DNA from: Corallincola platygyrae
GTDB lineage: Bacteria; Pseudomonadota; Gammaproteobacteria; Enterobacterales; Neiellaceae
Assembly: GCF_039544265.1 (NCBI RefSeq)
Contig: NZ_BAABLI010000009.1
Location: 62,001-126,000, forward strand
DNA: 64,000 nt
Reading direction: 5' to 3'
The notes below the pieces were generated by a model. The model was not told the DNA's origin. It saw only the letters and a program-made list of their open reading frames with translations, and searched no databases. Below, piece after piece: positions 17,669-26,043 of the stretch. The position numbers were made by a program, and so were the translations under genes. Positions within the stretch are counted from its first letter, which is position 1; every line of letters begins with the position of its first letter.

Positions 17669-18798
17669 ATGCCGAGTACCGTTGTAATAATGGTGACGAC
17701 GGCATCCACCACGATAATAAATACTATGGCCATTACAACGGCCCGAGTGGTTGCCTGACCTACCGCGGTAGCGCTTCGACCACAGGTGATACCATTCATG
17801 CAGCCAGCAACAGCGATAACCAGCGCAAACAGCAGGCTTTTCACAAACCCGATCACGAAATGATGTAGCGGTACCGTTGAGGTCATCTGCTCAACGTATT
17901 GGGTAATGGTTATATCCAACATCAATAGCGCAACCAAACTGCCGCCAGCAATACCCAGCACTGTTGAAAAGATGGTTAAAAGCGGCAGCATGATGAGCAG
18001 CGCAATAAAGCGCGGTAGCACCAGAAATTCCATCGGCTTCAGGCCCATGGTTTCCAGCGCATCTATCTCCTCGTTAACCTGCATACTGCCCAACTGAGCG
18101 GCGTAACTGGCACCGGTTCGGCCAGCCATAATAATGGCCGTCATCATGGCACCCATTTCGCGAGCCATACCCAGGGCGACCAGAGACGCGACAAATATAG
18201 AGGCACCAAATTGTTGCAGCTGAACGGCACCAACAAACGCCAGGATCATACCGATCAAAACACTGATAAGAGCAACAATCGGAAATGCGCTGGGGCCCGC
18301 ATCTTCCATGCATAGATAGACATCACGCCAGCGTAGCTTGGTCTTGCCGGAGAGCATACGTCCCACAGCAAAAAGCAACTCACCGATAAATGCCATGCTG
18401 ACTCGGGTACTTTTCCACCAAGCCAATGTTGCCAGGCCGACCCGTTCAACAAACGGTGGTTTGGCTTCGTCCCTGCGGGACATATCTTTGCGCTTGGGAT
18501 GGCTGGCAGCGAGTGCGCGGAGTTGCCTTACACCTGTGGGGAGGGACGAGATGTCGACCTTGAGTTCGTGCTCATCGGCGTAGCCTTGAACCTTTTCTAT
18601 CAGCACAACCAGTGCGCTGTTCCATTCCTCTATGCCCGCATCGACAAAAGTCAGGCGCTCGCCCGCCGCGACTTTGGTTTTGAGATCATTTAGCAGCTCG
18701 GCCACGCGGGTATCTCCGCGCTGAAGCAGCCACTTTCCTGTCAACGCCAGTTCCCAACCTGTATCGTCGGGAAGGCGGCTGATGTTCAACTCTTGCAT
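17665..18798 (-). CDS. MlaE-family permease with N-terminal STAS-like domain
   Basis: A 377-residue inner-membrane protein. Residues 1-100 are soluble and look like a STAS domain (LTGKWLLQRGDTRVAELL, LTFVDAGIEEWNSALVVLI). Residues of about 130-377 are the MlaE permease with FVGAVQLQQFGASIFVASLV, GREMGAMMTAIIMAGRTG-like and the late helices. In E. coli the STAS protein MlaB is a separate subunit that stabilises the ATPase, so here both functions appear fused. The ATG at 18798 is chosen; the frame continues upstream to 18864 but that part is not conserved-looking. It heads the permease-ATPase-MCE-lipoprotein operon. Confidence 0.88.
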   Translation of the reverse strand: MQELNISRLPDDTGWELALTGKWLLQRGDTRVAELLNDLKTKVAAGERLTFVDAGIEEWNSALVVLIEKVQGYADEHELKVDISSLPTGVRQLRALAASHPKRKDMSRRDEAKPPFVERVGLATLAWWKSTRVSMAFIGELLFAVGRMLSGKTKLRWRDVYLCMEDAGPSAFPIVALISVLIGMILAFVGAVQLQQFGASIFVASLVALGMAREMGAMMTAIIMAGRTGASYAAQLGSMQVNEEIDALETMGLKPMEFLVLPRFIALLIMLPLLTIFSTVLGIAGGSLVALLMLDITITQYVEQMTSTVPLHHFVIGFVKSLLFALVIAVAGCMNGITCGRSATAVGQATTRAVVMAIVFIIVVDAVVTIITTVLGI

Positions 18799-18959
18799 GC
18801 AATTCGAACAGTGAGGGATCGACCTTGATGTTCTCAGTCTGCAGTAGTTTCTGCTGAACTGCAAAAGCAGAACTGAAAAAAGAATGATGAATCAATGGAT
18901 TGTCCAATCTGAAAATACTGATCAAAAAAACAGCGATTGTACTTGCCATACAGTAGTTA

Positions 18960-18975
18960 CTGTATATACTCACAG
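18960..18975 (+). promoter_or_regulatory. LexA (SOS) box 1 upstream of lexA
   Basis: CTGTATATACTCACAG fits the SOS consensus CTGT-N8-ACAG exactly at the fixed bases and is rich in TA steps between them. It is 28 bases upstream of the lexA start. A perfect palindrome (TACAGTAGTTACTGTA, 18949-18964) overlaps its left edge. Confidence 0.92.
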
Positions 18976-18979
18976 TGTA

Positions 18980-18995
18980 CTGTATGAAACAACAG
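18980..18995 (+). promoter_or_regulatory. LexA (SOS) box 2 upstream of lexA
   Basis: CTGTATGAAACAACAG again fits CTGT-N8-ACAG. It starts 20 bases after the start of box 1 and ends eight bases before the lexA ATG. Two spaced boxes before lexA are the normal autoregulatory arrangement, and here they also control sulA. Confidence 0.92.
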
Positions 18996-19003
18996 GTATT
19001 GAT

Positions 19004-19636
19004 ATGCGCCCATTGACGCCCCGCCAGGCGGAAATCCTGGCCTTGATTAAGGACAACATCGAAGCAACCGGAATGCCGCCTACGCGAGCTGAGATCGCTC
19101 GTCGGTTAGGTTTCAAGTCGGCCAATGCGGCTGAGGAGCACTTGAAGGCGCTGGCCAAGAAAGGGTTGATTGAGATATTGCCAGGTACTTCTCGTGGTAT
19201 CCGAGTGATACCCCAGGAAGGTGATGAAGCCGCAGCGAATGATGATGGCTTACCTTTGATCGGTCAGGTTGCAGCGGGTACGCCAATCTTGGCGCAGGAG
19301 CATGTTGAAGCTCACTACAAGGTTGATCCTCACCTGTTTCGTCCGAATGCGGATTTTCTACTCCGCGTCCATGGCGACAGTATGAAAGATATTGGAATTT
19401 TGGAAGGCGACTTACTGGCGGTACATAAAACCACCACTGCGAATAATGGTCAGGTGGTTGTGGCTCGTGTCGGTGACGACGAAGTGACCGTGAAACGGTT
19501 CGAGCAGAATGGACGCCAAGTGTTGCTGCATGCAGAAAATGAAGCCTACTCACCTATCAAAGTAGACCTGGGTGCGGAGAGCCTCTCGATTGAGGGCCTG
19601 GCAGTGGGCGTTATTCGAAATGGAGAATGGTTATGA
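19004..19636 (+). CDS. lexA: LexA, SOS repressor and self-cleaving peptidase
   Basis: Represses SOS genes until RecA filaments trigger its self-cleavage. At 210 residues it has standard length. The winged helix occupies residues 1-65 (LTPRQAEILALIKDNIEATG and PPTRAEIARRLGFKSANAAEEHL). The cleavage bond is the A91-G92 pair in QVAAGTP, the catalytic serine is S126 in VHGDSMKDIG, and the lysine is K164 in VTVKRF. The ATG at 19004 is chosen because it starts the conserved MRPLTPRQ and lies just after two LexA boxes; the open frame upstream runs through those operators. Its stop overlaps the sulA start. Confidence 0.98.
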   Translation: MRPLTPRQAEILALIKDNIEATGMPPTRAEIARRLGFKSANAAEEHLKALAKKGLIEILPGTSRGIRVIPQEGDEAAANDDGLPLIGQVAAGTPILAQEHVEAHYKVDPHLFRPNADFLLRVHGDSMKDIGILEGDLLAVHKTTTANNGQVVVARVGDDEVTVKRFEQNGRQVLLHAENEAYSPIKVDLGAESLSIEGLAVGVIRNGEWL

Positions 19637-20142
19637 GCCAGTTTCAACAAGCCAGTCTGTACAGCCGCCGTTTTGTCAGAGCCGAGGTTAAGGCCAACAC
19701 GTCTCGTGCTTGGAAACGCTCAGAACGTGCCAGCAAGTTAGTGAGTGTCGAAGGCCAACATCAATCACTTTTAAACAGTATTCTTGCCAGTCAGAAAAGT
19801 AATCAATGGGTCGTATTAGTCGCGGCGCCAGATAAGCAGGTCGTAGATTGGCTGGTCGCTAATGGTGTCGATGGAGGCCGTCTGCTGCAGGTGCATCCAA
19901 CCAGTGATCGTCAGTTGATGGCCGCGGTAATGAATGGTTTGGCTTCTAATCATTGTTGCGCCGTTGTCGGCTGGACAGATCTTTTGGATGAAACTCAATG
20001 GCAGGCACTGATTAGCGAAGCGCAGTGCTACAACACCAACAGCTTTCTCTTTCACAGACCCGTAGGCCGTTGCCATACGGGAACCCCATGGTCTTCAGCT
20101 GCCCGCGCTGCTGCCATGGTTGCAAGTGTGTCGGTCCACTGA
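19633..20142 (+). CDS. sulA: SulA-like SOS cell-division inhibitor
   Basis: SulA binds FtsZ and halts septation while DNA damage is repaired. The 169-residue product has the RecA-fold core of the family with WVVLVAAPDKQVVDWLVANGVDGGRLLQVHP followed by LMAAVMNGLASNHCCAVVGW, the stretch where SulA contacts FtsZ. Sequence conservation of SulA is generally low, so the call rests on this core plus position. It overlaps lexA by four bases (ATGA) and shares its two SOS boxes, as in other gammaproteobacteria where sulA follows lexA. A strong terminator follows. Confidence 0.88.
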   Translation: MSQFQQASLYSRRFVRAEVKANTSRAWKRSERASKLVSVEGQHQSLLNSILASQKSNQWVVLVAAPDKQVVDWLVANGVDGGRLLQVHPTSDRQLMAAVMNGLASNHCCAVVGWTDLLDETQWQALISEAQCYNTNSFLFHRPVGRCHTGTPWSSAARAAAMVASVSVH

Positions 20143-20170
20143 TCCCCCACAGTTTCAGTGTTCCAACCTA

Positions 20171-20195
20171 AGCCGCCTTCAAGGCGGCTTTTTTT
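20171..20195 (+). terminator. Rho-independent terminator of lexA-sulA
   Basis: AGCCGCC (20171-20177) pairs with GGCGGCT (20183-20189) around TTCAA and runs into a T tract. It is 28 bases downstream of the sulA stop. Confidence 0.92.
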
Positions 20196-20197
20196 AT

Positions 20198-20372
20198 GTA
20201 CAGGAAGTACGGTCTAAAATTGCTCCTGCATTTTAGACATTTCCGCCATCCTTGGCGGTCGTATGCCCAACGCTGGCGCATGGTACCCAATACACTTCGC
20301 GGGGCATGCTAACGCGCAGGAGCGGCGATACCCAAAGGGCACGCTGTGTATAGGAAGTACGCCCAACGCTGA
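20198..20372. repeat. Intergenic patch of short direct and inverted repeats
   Basis: GTACAGGAAGTAC (20198-20210) recurs as GTATAGGAAGTAC (20348-20360), 12 of 13 bases. GTATGCCCAACGCTG (20261-20275) recurs as GTACGCCCAACGCTG (20358-20372), 14 of 15. Between them CCGCCA (20243-20248) pairs with TGGCGG (20253-20258). The arrangement looks like two partial copies of a small non-coding repeat unit of the REP/MITE kind lodged between sulA and coxB. Frames reading through it do not look like protein. Whether it recurs elsewhere in the genome cannot be seen here. Confidence 0.55.
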
Positions 20373-20497
20373 CTCCAGCCAATAAGAACTATCAGGGCAT
20401 ATATCAAAGCGCCTTAAAACTACCGCTACCACTAATCTATCTAATTAAAACATCTGCCTAAGGCATAAAATCGAGATTGATAGCCATCGCCAGGCTT

Positions 20498-20511
20498 TTG
20501 ACCTAGATCAA
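20498..20511 (+). promoter_or_regulatory. FNR/ANR-like box upstream of the cox cluster
   Basis: TTGACCTAGATCAA matches TTGAT-N4-ATCAA at nine of ten fixed positions, with the same single change (C for T) as the box before cydA. It lies about 220 bases upstream of coxB in the only long non-coding stretch before that gene. Repression of an aerobic oxidase by an FNR-type protein is a reasonable model; it is not demonstrated. Confidence 0.5.
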
Positions 20512-20672
20512 TCTCTCATCGTCACTTCTAATTGCAGCCCCCTTCAAATTTTTTGATTAATTCTTAGACGATTCAGGAATTATGAACAATTCTTACTTCA
20601 GGCCCGACAGCTGCATCCGCGATAAAAAATAAACCATAACGTGGACAGTAGCCGCTGCTGGGGTTTTGGGGA

Positions 20673-20694
20673 AAACGCTCCTAAACGAGCGTTT
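20673..20694 (+). other. Hairpin just before the coxB ribosome-binding site
   Basis: AAACGCTC (20673-20680) and GAGCGTTT (20687-20694) form a perfect 8-bp stem with loop CTAAAC. GAGGAG follows ten bases later and the preferred TTG start of coxB is at 20717. If translation instead starts at TTG 20666 the stem would lie inside the coding region. The hairpin therefore supports the downstream start and might affect translation or mRNA stability. Confidence 0.45.
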
Positions 20695-20716
20695 CAAAAG
20701 TGCGAGGAGAAGCCTC

Positions 20717-21856
20717 TTGTTACGGACTGCCACACGCCTAACGGCTGGGGTTGGTGCCCTTCTGCCGCTAATTACTGCCGCAGCGGAAACGCCGCTGAAT
20801 ATGACCAAAGGGGTCACGGCTGTTAGCCAGGATGTCTACCAGCTCCACATGACCATTTTCTATATCTGCTGTGTTATTGGTCTTATTGTTTTCGGGGTGA
20901 TGTTCTGGTCGATCATCCATCACCGCAAGTCTAAAGGCGTCAAGCCTGCCCAGTTCCATGAAAGCACCAAGGTAGAAATCTTTTGGACTGCTGTGCCGCT
21001 ACTGATCTTAATCGGTATGGCAATACCGGCCACCCAGGTCCTGATGAACATGGATGACACCAGTGAAGCGGACGTTACCGTGTTGGTGACAGGTTCTCAG
21101 TGGAAGTGGCACTACAAATACATAGATGACGACGTCGAGTACTACAGTCTGTTGGCTACCCCCAGGGCAGAAATTGAAAACAAGTTAGCCAAAACAGATA
21201 ACTACCTGCTTGAAGTTGACCGTCCGTTAGTACTCCCAATCGGTAAAAAAGTGCGGTTTCTGATGACCTCTGACGACGTTATCCACAGCTGGTGGGTACC
21301 AGAATTTGCGGTTAAAAAAGACGCCAATCCAGGCTTTATTAACGAAGCGTGGACAAGAATTGATGAGCCTGGCACTTACCGAGGCCAATGTGCCGAGCTC
21401 TGCGGTAAGGATCATGGCTTTATGCCTATCGTCGTTATCGCTAAACCAGACACTGAGTATCGGGCTTGGTTGACCAACCTGAAAGCTGAGCAAGCCCAAG
21501 CCAAAGCTGAAGAGCAAAAGCTGCTCGCTATGAGTATGTCTATGGAAGAGTTGATGGCAGAAGGTGAAAAGGTCTATCTGGCAGCGTGTGCCGCGTGCCA
21601 TCAGCCAAATGGTGAAGGCCTGAAAGGTGTATTCCCGGGGCTAAAAGGCAGCCCGCTAACCATTGGTGATATTAACGGCCACATCGACATCGTCATACAT
21701 GGCAAAAAAGGCACTGCGATGCAGGCGTTTGACAAACAGTTGAGCCTGCGCGAGTTAGCCGCCGTGATCACCTATGAAAGAAATGCCTGGGGCAACGATA
21801 CCGGGCAGATGGTTCAACCCAAAGATGTGGATGCCCGCATCAAAAGTGCCATTTGA
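20717..21856 (+). CDS. coxB: Cytochrome c oxidase subunit II with fused C-terminal cytochrome c
   Basis: Accepts electrons and passes them to subunit I. The order is a signal sequence, two membrane helices (MTIFYICCVIGLIVFGVMFW and ILIGMAIPATQVLM), and a cupredoxin domain carrying CuA (DVIHSWWVPEF and CAELCGKDHGFM). At the C-terminus a cytochrome c domain has the haem motif CAACH and a later methionine. The fused cytochrome makes this a caa3-type enzyme. I prefer the TTG at 20717, preceded by GAGGAG and giving 379 residues with a clean signal peptide; the longer frame from TTG 20666 adds 17 polar residues. It is the first gene of the cluster, 16 bases before ctaD. Confidence 0.94.
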   Translation: MLRTATRLTAGVGALLPLITAAAETPLNMTKGVTAVSQDVYQLHMTIFYICCVIGLIVFGVMFWSIIHHRKSKGVKPAQFHESTKVEIFWTAVPLLILIGMAIPATQVLMNMDDTSEADVTVLVTGSQWKWHYKYIDDDVEYYSLLATPRAEIENKLAKTDNYLLEVDRPLVLPIGKKVRFLMTSDDVIHSWWVPEFAVKKDANPGFINEAWTRIDEPGTYRGQCAELCGKDHGFMPIVVIAKPDTEYRAWLTNLKAEQAQAKAEEQKLLAMSMSMEELMAEGEKVYLAACAACHQPNGEGLKGVFPGLKGSPLTIGDINGHIDIVIHGKKGTAMQAFDKQLSLRELAAVITYERNAWGNDTGQMVQPKDVDARIKSAI

Positions 21857-21872
21857 CCGGAGGATATAGCTT

Positions 21873-23459
21873 ATGAGCAGCGTAGCAGAGCCGGTTGACG
21901 GCCACGAACACCACCACGGACCAGCGACAGGCCTCAAGCGCTGGTTGTTCACCACAAATCACAAGGACATCGGCAGCCTCTACCTTTGGTTCAGTTTTGC
22001 CATGTTCCTGGTTGGTGGCGCCATGGCGATGGTGATCCGCGCAGAACTGTTTCAACCAGGGCTGCAATTGGTGGACCCTAACTTCTTTAATCAGATGACC
22101 ACGGTACACGGCTTAATCATGGTATTCGGTGCCGTCATGCCAGCGTTTACCGGCTTGGCCAATTGGATGATTCCGATGATGATAGGTGCGCCAGATATGG
22201 CCTTACCGCGAATGAACAACTGGAGCTTCTGGATCCTGCCTTTTGCCTTCAGCATGTTGCTGTTCTCGCTATTTACCGAAGGCGGTGGTCCCAATTTTGG
22301 TTGGACCTTCTATGCACCACTGTCAACGACTTACAGCCCGGAAAGTACCGCGTTGTTTGTTTTTGCCGTCCATATCATGGGGATCAGCTCCATTATGGGG
22401 GCTATCAATGTGGTCGTAACCATAGTGAACATGCGGGCGCCGGGCATGACTTGGATGAAACTGCCGCTGTTTGTCTGGACCTGGTTGATTACCGCGTTCT
22501 TACTCATCGCCGTTATGCCGGTGTTGGCAGGTGCTGTGACCATGGTTCTGACCGATAAGTACTTTGGTACTAGCTTCTTTGATGCGGCAGGTGGCGGTGA
22601 CCCCGTTATGTTCCAGCATATTTTCTGGTTCTTCGGCCACCCAGAGGTCTACATCATGATCCTGCCGGCGTTTGGCGTGGTCTCAGCGATTATCCCTGCG
22701 TTTAGCCGCAAACCCTTGTTCGGTTACGCGTCGATGGTTTATGCCACCGCTTCTATCGCCATCTTGAGTTTCCTGGTATGGGCTCACCATATGTTCACAA
22801 CCGGAATGCCTCTGTTCGGGCAGCTCTTCTTTATGTACTGCACGATGCTGATTGCAGTGCCGACCGGGGTCAAAGTCTTTAATTGGGTGGCGACAATGTG
22901 GCGGGGGGCACTGACCTTTGAGGTGCCGATGTTGTTTGCCGTTGCCTTTGTGATCCTGTTTACCATTGGTGGCTTCAGCGGCCTGATGCTGGCTATTACG
23001 CCTGTCGATTTTCAGTATCACGACACCTATTTTGTGGTGGCGCATTTCCACTATGTGCTGGTCACGGGCGCTGTGTTCTCGATTATGGCGGCGGTCTATT
23101 ACTGGCTACCGAAATGGACCGGGCATATGTATGACGAAGGGCTAGGTAAGATGCATTTTTGGTGCTCGCTGATTTCGGTCAACGTGCTGTTCTTCCCCAT
23201 GCATTTCCTGGGCTTGGCCGGCATGCCGCGTCGCATTCCCGATTACGCTTTGCAGTTTGCAGATATCAACCAGATCGTTTCTATAGGTGGTTTTGCCTTC
23301 GGCTTATCACAACTGATTTTCCTTTGGTTGGTGATTAAGTGTGTCAGAGGTGGAGAAGCCGCTGCCGCTAAGCCTTGGGAAGGATCGGAAGGTCTGGAGT
23401 GGACGGTGCCATCACCTGCGCCTTACCACACCTTTACCACACCGCCTGAGGTGAAATAG
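21873..23459 (+). CDS. ctaD: Cytochrome c oxidase subunit I
   Basis: Catalytic haem-copper subunit in the inner membrane, 528 residues, with about twelve helices. GHPEVYIMILPAFG holds the CuB histidine and the cross-linked tyrosine, WAHHMFTTG the other two CuB histidines, and DTYFVVAHFHYVL the haem a3 and haem a ligands. The N-terminal TTVHGLIMVFGAVMP provides the remaining haem a histidine. These motifs place it among type A oxygen reductases. A GGAGG site precedes the ATG. It reduces oxygen to water and pumps protons together with CoxB and CtaE. Confidence 0.98.
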   Translation: MSSVAEPVDGHEHHHGPATGLKRWLFTTNHKDIGSLYLWFSFAMFLVGGAMAMVIRAELFQPGLQLVDPNFFNQMTTVHGLIMVFGAVMPAFTGLANWMIPMMIGAPDMALPRMNNWSFWILPFAFSMLLFSLFTEGGGPNFGWTFYAPLSTTYSPESTALFVFAVHIMGISSIMGAINVVVTIVNMRAPGMTWMKLPLFVWTWLITAFLLIAVMPVLAGAVTMVLTDKYFGTSFFDAAGGGDPVMFQHIFWFFGHPEVYIMILPAFGVVSAIIPAFSRKPLFGYASMVYATASIAILSFLVWAHHMFTTGMPLFGQLFFMYCTMLIAVPTGVKVFNWVATMWRGALTFEVPMLFAVAFVILFTIGGFSGLMLAITPVDFQYHDTYFVVAHFHYVLVTGAVFSIMAAVYYWLPKWTGHMYDEGLGKMHFWCSLISVNVLFFPMHFLGLAGMPRRIPDYALQFADINQIVSIGGFAFGLSQLIFLWLVIKCVRGGEAAAAKPWEGSEGLEWTVPSPAPYHTFTTPPEVK

Positions 23460-23502
23460 GCATTTCGCGTTAGTGGATAACAGAAGGCGAGAACGAGACG
23501 GT

Positions 23503-24090
23503 ATGAGTGAACGACCCCACAGCCAACCAAACAAGCCGGATCACAGACGACTGTTGATCAAGCTTGGTTTTGCTGTGTTGGGCATGTTTGGTTTCGCTTT
23601 CGCCCTGGTGCCGCTGTATGACGTTTTCTGCGATATCACAGGTTTGAACGGACGCACGTCAGATGTTGCCGCTGTCTATGATGGACCGACGATAGATACC
23701 AGTCGTAAGGTGACCATTGAGTTTATTGCCCGGACACAAGGGGAGATGCCCTGGGGTTTCAAACCGACAGTAAAACGCATGTCGGTACATCCGGGCGAAA
23801 TGCACATGGCTGAGTTCGAAGTGCATAACCTGACGGGGCGGCCAATGGTGGGGCAGGCGGTGCCTTCTGTATCTCCTGGCACGCTTGCTACCTATCTGCA
23901 CAAAACAGAATGTTTTTGCTTTAACCAACAGCCATTAGCGCCGGGTGAAACCAAGGCGCTACCACTGAGATTTTTCATTGATACCGACTTCCCAGAGGGG
24001 ATGACGACTATCACTTTGTCTTACACCTTGTTTGACATTACGGACACTGAAGCGGGGATCGCAGCCAGCCAGGCCGCGGCAAGCCGCTAA
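23503..24090 (+). CDS. ctaG: Cytochrome c oxidase assembly protein CtaG/Cox11
   Basis: Copper chaperone that delivers copper to the CuB site of subunit I. It has one membrane helix near the N-terminus (LIKLGFAVLGMFGFAFALVPLYDVFC) and a periplasmic domain with the copper-binding pair in KTECFCFNQQPL. The ending FFIDTDFPEGMTTITLSYTLF is also typical. From ATG 23503 it is 195 residues; a GTG at 23473 would add ten charged residues and cannot be fully excluded. It lies between the subunit I and III genes, the usual place. Confidence 0.95.
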   Translation: MSERPHSQPNKPDHRRLLIKLGFAVLGMFGFAFALVPLYDVFCDITGLNGRTSDVAAVYDGPTIDTSRKVTIEFIARTQGEMPWGFKPTVKRMSVHPGEMHMAEFEVHNLTGRPMVGQAVPSVSPGTLATYLHKTECFCFNQQPLAPGETKALPLRFFIDTDFPEGMTTITLSYTLFDITDTEAGIAASQAAASR

Positions 24091-24102
24091 TGAGGGGGAA
24101 CT

Positions 24103-24993
24103 ATGGCGACTGAGCCACTACCTGGACAAACGCCAGCCTATTACGTGCCAGAGCAAAGCCCTTGGCCGATTGTGGGTGCGATAGCTTTGTGCCTTATTGC
24201 CGTTGGCGCAGGATACACAGTTCAGCAGATGTCCGGAGACGCGACTTGGGGCAAGTGGATTCTATTCGCAGGTTTGGTGATGTTAGTGGTGATGCTGTTT
24301 GGCTGGTTTGGCAACGTCATCCATGAATCCATGTCCGGCTTCTATAGCGACCAGATGGACAGATCATTTCGCCAAGGCATGAGTTGGTTCATCTTCTCTG
24401 AAGTGATGTTCTTTGCTGCGTTTTTTGGCGCACTGTTTTATGCCCGTATTTTTGCGGTGCCCTGGTTGGGCGGCTCATCAAACAACGCGATGACTGCAGC
24501 CATTCTGTGGCCCGAGTTCACTTCACAATGGCCGCTGATAAAAACGCCGGACGGTACTGAAACACAAGCCATGGGCTGGCAGGGGTTACCTCTGTACAAC
24601 ACCATTATCCTGCTGACCTCGTCTGTGACATTGCATTTTGCTCATGTCGGTTTGGAGCAAAACAAACGTAAACAGCTCATCAGCATGTTATCGCTGACCG
24701 TATTGCTCGGCGTTATTTTCCTGTTCTTGCAGGTAGAGGAGTACATCCACGCCTATCAAGAAATGGGGCTGACACTTGATGCGGGCATTTATGGCAATAC
24801 CTTCTTCCTGTTAACAGGTTTCCACGGCATGCATGTGACGTTGGGTACCTTAATCCTGTTCATTCTGCTGCTCCGAATTATCAAAGGGCATTTTAGTGCT
24901 GAACAGCATTTTGGTTTTCAGGCTGGCGCCTGGTATTGGCATTTTGTGGACGTGGTTTGGCTCTGCTTGTTTGTGTTCGTCTACATCATATAA
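24103..24993 (+). CDS. ctaE: Cytochrome c oxidase subunit III
   Basis: Seven-helix inner-membrane subunit that stabilises subunit I. The 296-residue product contains FGWFGNVIHESMSGFYSDQMDRSFRQG-type sequence and MSWFIFSEVMFFAAFFGALFY, both typical of bacterial subunit III. The late helices include FFLLTGFHGMHVTLGTL and WYWHFVDVVWLCLFVFVYI. It ends eight bases before the convergent DUF2909 gene. Confidence 0.97.
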   Translation: MATEPLPGQTPAYYVPEQSPWPIVGAIALCLIAVGAGYTVQQMSGDATWGKWILFAGLVMLVVMLFGWFGNVIHESMSGFYSDQMDRSFRQGMSWFIFSEVMFFAAFFGALFYARIFAVPWLGGSSNNAMTAAILWPEFTSQWPLIKTPDGTETQAMGWQGLPLYNTIILLTSSVTLHFAHVGLEQNKRKQLISMLSLTVLLGVIFLFLQVEEYIHAYQEMGLTLDAGIYGNTFFLLTGFHGMHVTLGTLILFILLLRIIKGHFSAEQHFGFQAGAWYWHFVDVVWLCLFVFVYII

Positions 24994-25000
24994 CGCGGGA

Positions 25001-25213
25001 TCAGTAGGGGCGCGGATTCATAGGAATCAAGCCCGAAGCCATTAATAGCAGGAGCAGAACGATAACGGCGGCGGAGAAAAACACCCGTTTACCAAGGAAG
25101 TGAGACATGGGGCGTTTGTTTTCTGGTTTCAGCATGGCGGCGAGACCACTGAACAGGTTGAAAACAACAAAGCCCAATAAAACGAGGATGATGCCTTTGA
25201 AAATCATCGACAT
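25001..25213 (-). CDS. DUF2909 twin-helix membrane protein
   Basis: A 70-residue protein with two membrane helices (FKGIILVLLGFVVFNLFSGL and VFFSAAVIVLLLLLMASGLIP) joined by a short basic loop with the RPMSHFLGKR motif. This pattern is the DUF2909 family, which is commonly found inside cox clusters on the opposite strand, as here. It faces ctaE tail to tail and SURF1 head to head. A role in oxidase assembly is likely from context but unproven. Confidence 0.82.
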   Translation of the reverse strand: MSMIFKGIILVLLGFVVFNLFSGLAAMLKPENKRPMSHFLGKRVFFSAAVIVLLLLLMASGLIPMNPRPY

Positions 25214-25233
25214 AGCTGTACCAGAGGTGATCC

Positions 25234-26043
25234 TTGACTAGCTATCAGTTTGACCTGCCGGGAGGCAGCTATCAACTCAACTTTACCTGGACCGTGGCGT
25301 TGCCTGCACTCGCGGTGTTGTCACTGCTTGTAGCGCTGGGCACTTGGCAGCTGGGCCGAGCCGACGAGAAAAAGCAGCTACTGGCTCGTGCAGCGTTGGC
25401 GCCTGATGAAAGCGTGTTGAGCTACGCTTCGTTGCCCAGCGAGCCCAGAGCGCTTCAGCCGCTGCTAGGTACACAACTCGCATTAATTGGAAGTTGGCAG
25501 GCAGAGCAGGTGATTTTACTCGACAACAGAATGTGGAATAAGCGAGTTGGGTATCAGGTGCTGGTGCCTCTGCGCTTGCACGACAGCAATCAGCTGGTAT
25601 TGGTCAATCTTGGCTGGGTCGCCGCACCACTCAGCCGTGATCAGTTGCCTGACTTATCCCAGCAACTGCCACAGGCGTTGGCAGCCATTTCGACAATTCA
25701 AGGGCGACTTCGCTCGCTCGACTCCCAAGTGATGGTGCTTGCTGAACAAACGTTACAAAACCAATGGCCGCTTCGGGTTCAAAGTTTAGACCCTCAATTA
25801 CTTTCGCCACTGCTTGTCAGCAAAGAGCAGGCTGGCGACCTGGTTAATGGCGTGTTGTTGCTAGATGAGTCAGTTGAGGGCGGCTTTCCCCGTCAGTGGC
25901 CAGTTACCACCGTAAGCGTCGAGAAGCATCAGGCCTACGCATTTCAATGGTTCACCATGGCGCTGGTATTTGCCTGCATCATGCTGAGCGTGGGACTCAG
26001 AAGAACAAAAGAGCATAAAACAAGAGAGCATTATGAGCAGTAG
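25234..26043 (+). CDS. SURF1-family oxidase assembly protein
   Basis: Assembly factor for haem-copper oxidases, probably concerned with haem a insertion. The 269-residue product has the SURF1 arrangement of one N-terminal helix (FTWTVALPALAVLSLLVALGTWQLGR, the last five residues a family hallmark) and one C-terminal helix (YAFQWFTMALVFACIMLS). The central domain contains VILLDNRMWNKRVGYQVLVPL and LVNLGWVAAP. The start is TTG at 25234, with AGAGGTGA just upstream. The stop overlaps the next gene by 11 bases. Confidence 0.92.
   Translation: MTSYQFDLPGGSYQLNFTWTVALPALAVLSLLVALGTWQLGRADEKKQLLARAALAPDESVLSYASLPSEPRALQPLLGTQLALIGSWQAEQVILLDNRMWNKRVGYQVLVPLRLHDSNQLVLVNLGWVAAPLSRDQLPDLSQQLPQALAAISTIQGRLRSLDSQVMVLAEQTLQNQWPLRVQSLDPQLLSPLLVSKEQAGDLVNGVLLLDESVEGGFPRQWPVTTVSVEKHQAYAFQWFTMALVFACIMLSVGLRRTKEHKTREHYEQ

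Noticed and set aside
18884..19003. 40-residue N-terminal extension of LexA
   Set aside because: It would be translated from the operator region containing both SOS boxes; LexA proteins begin at the conserved motif encoded from 19004.
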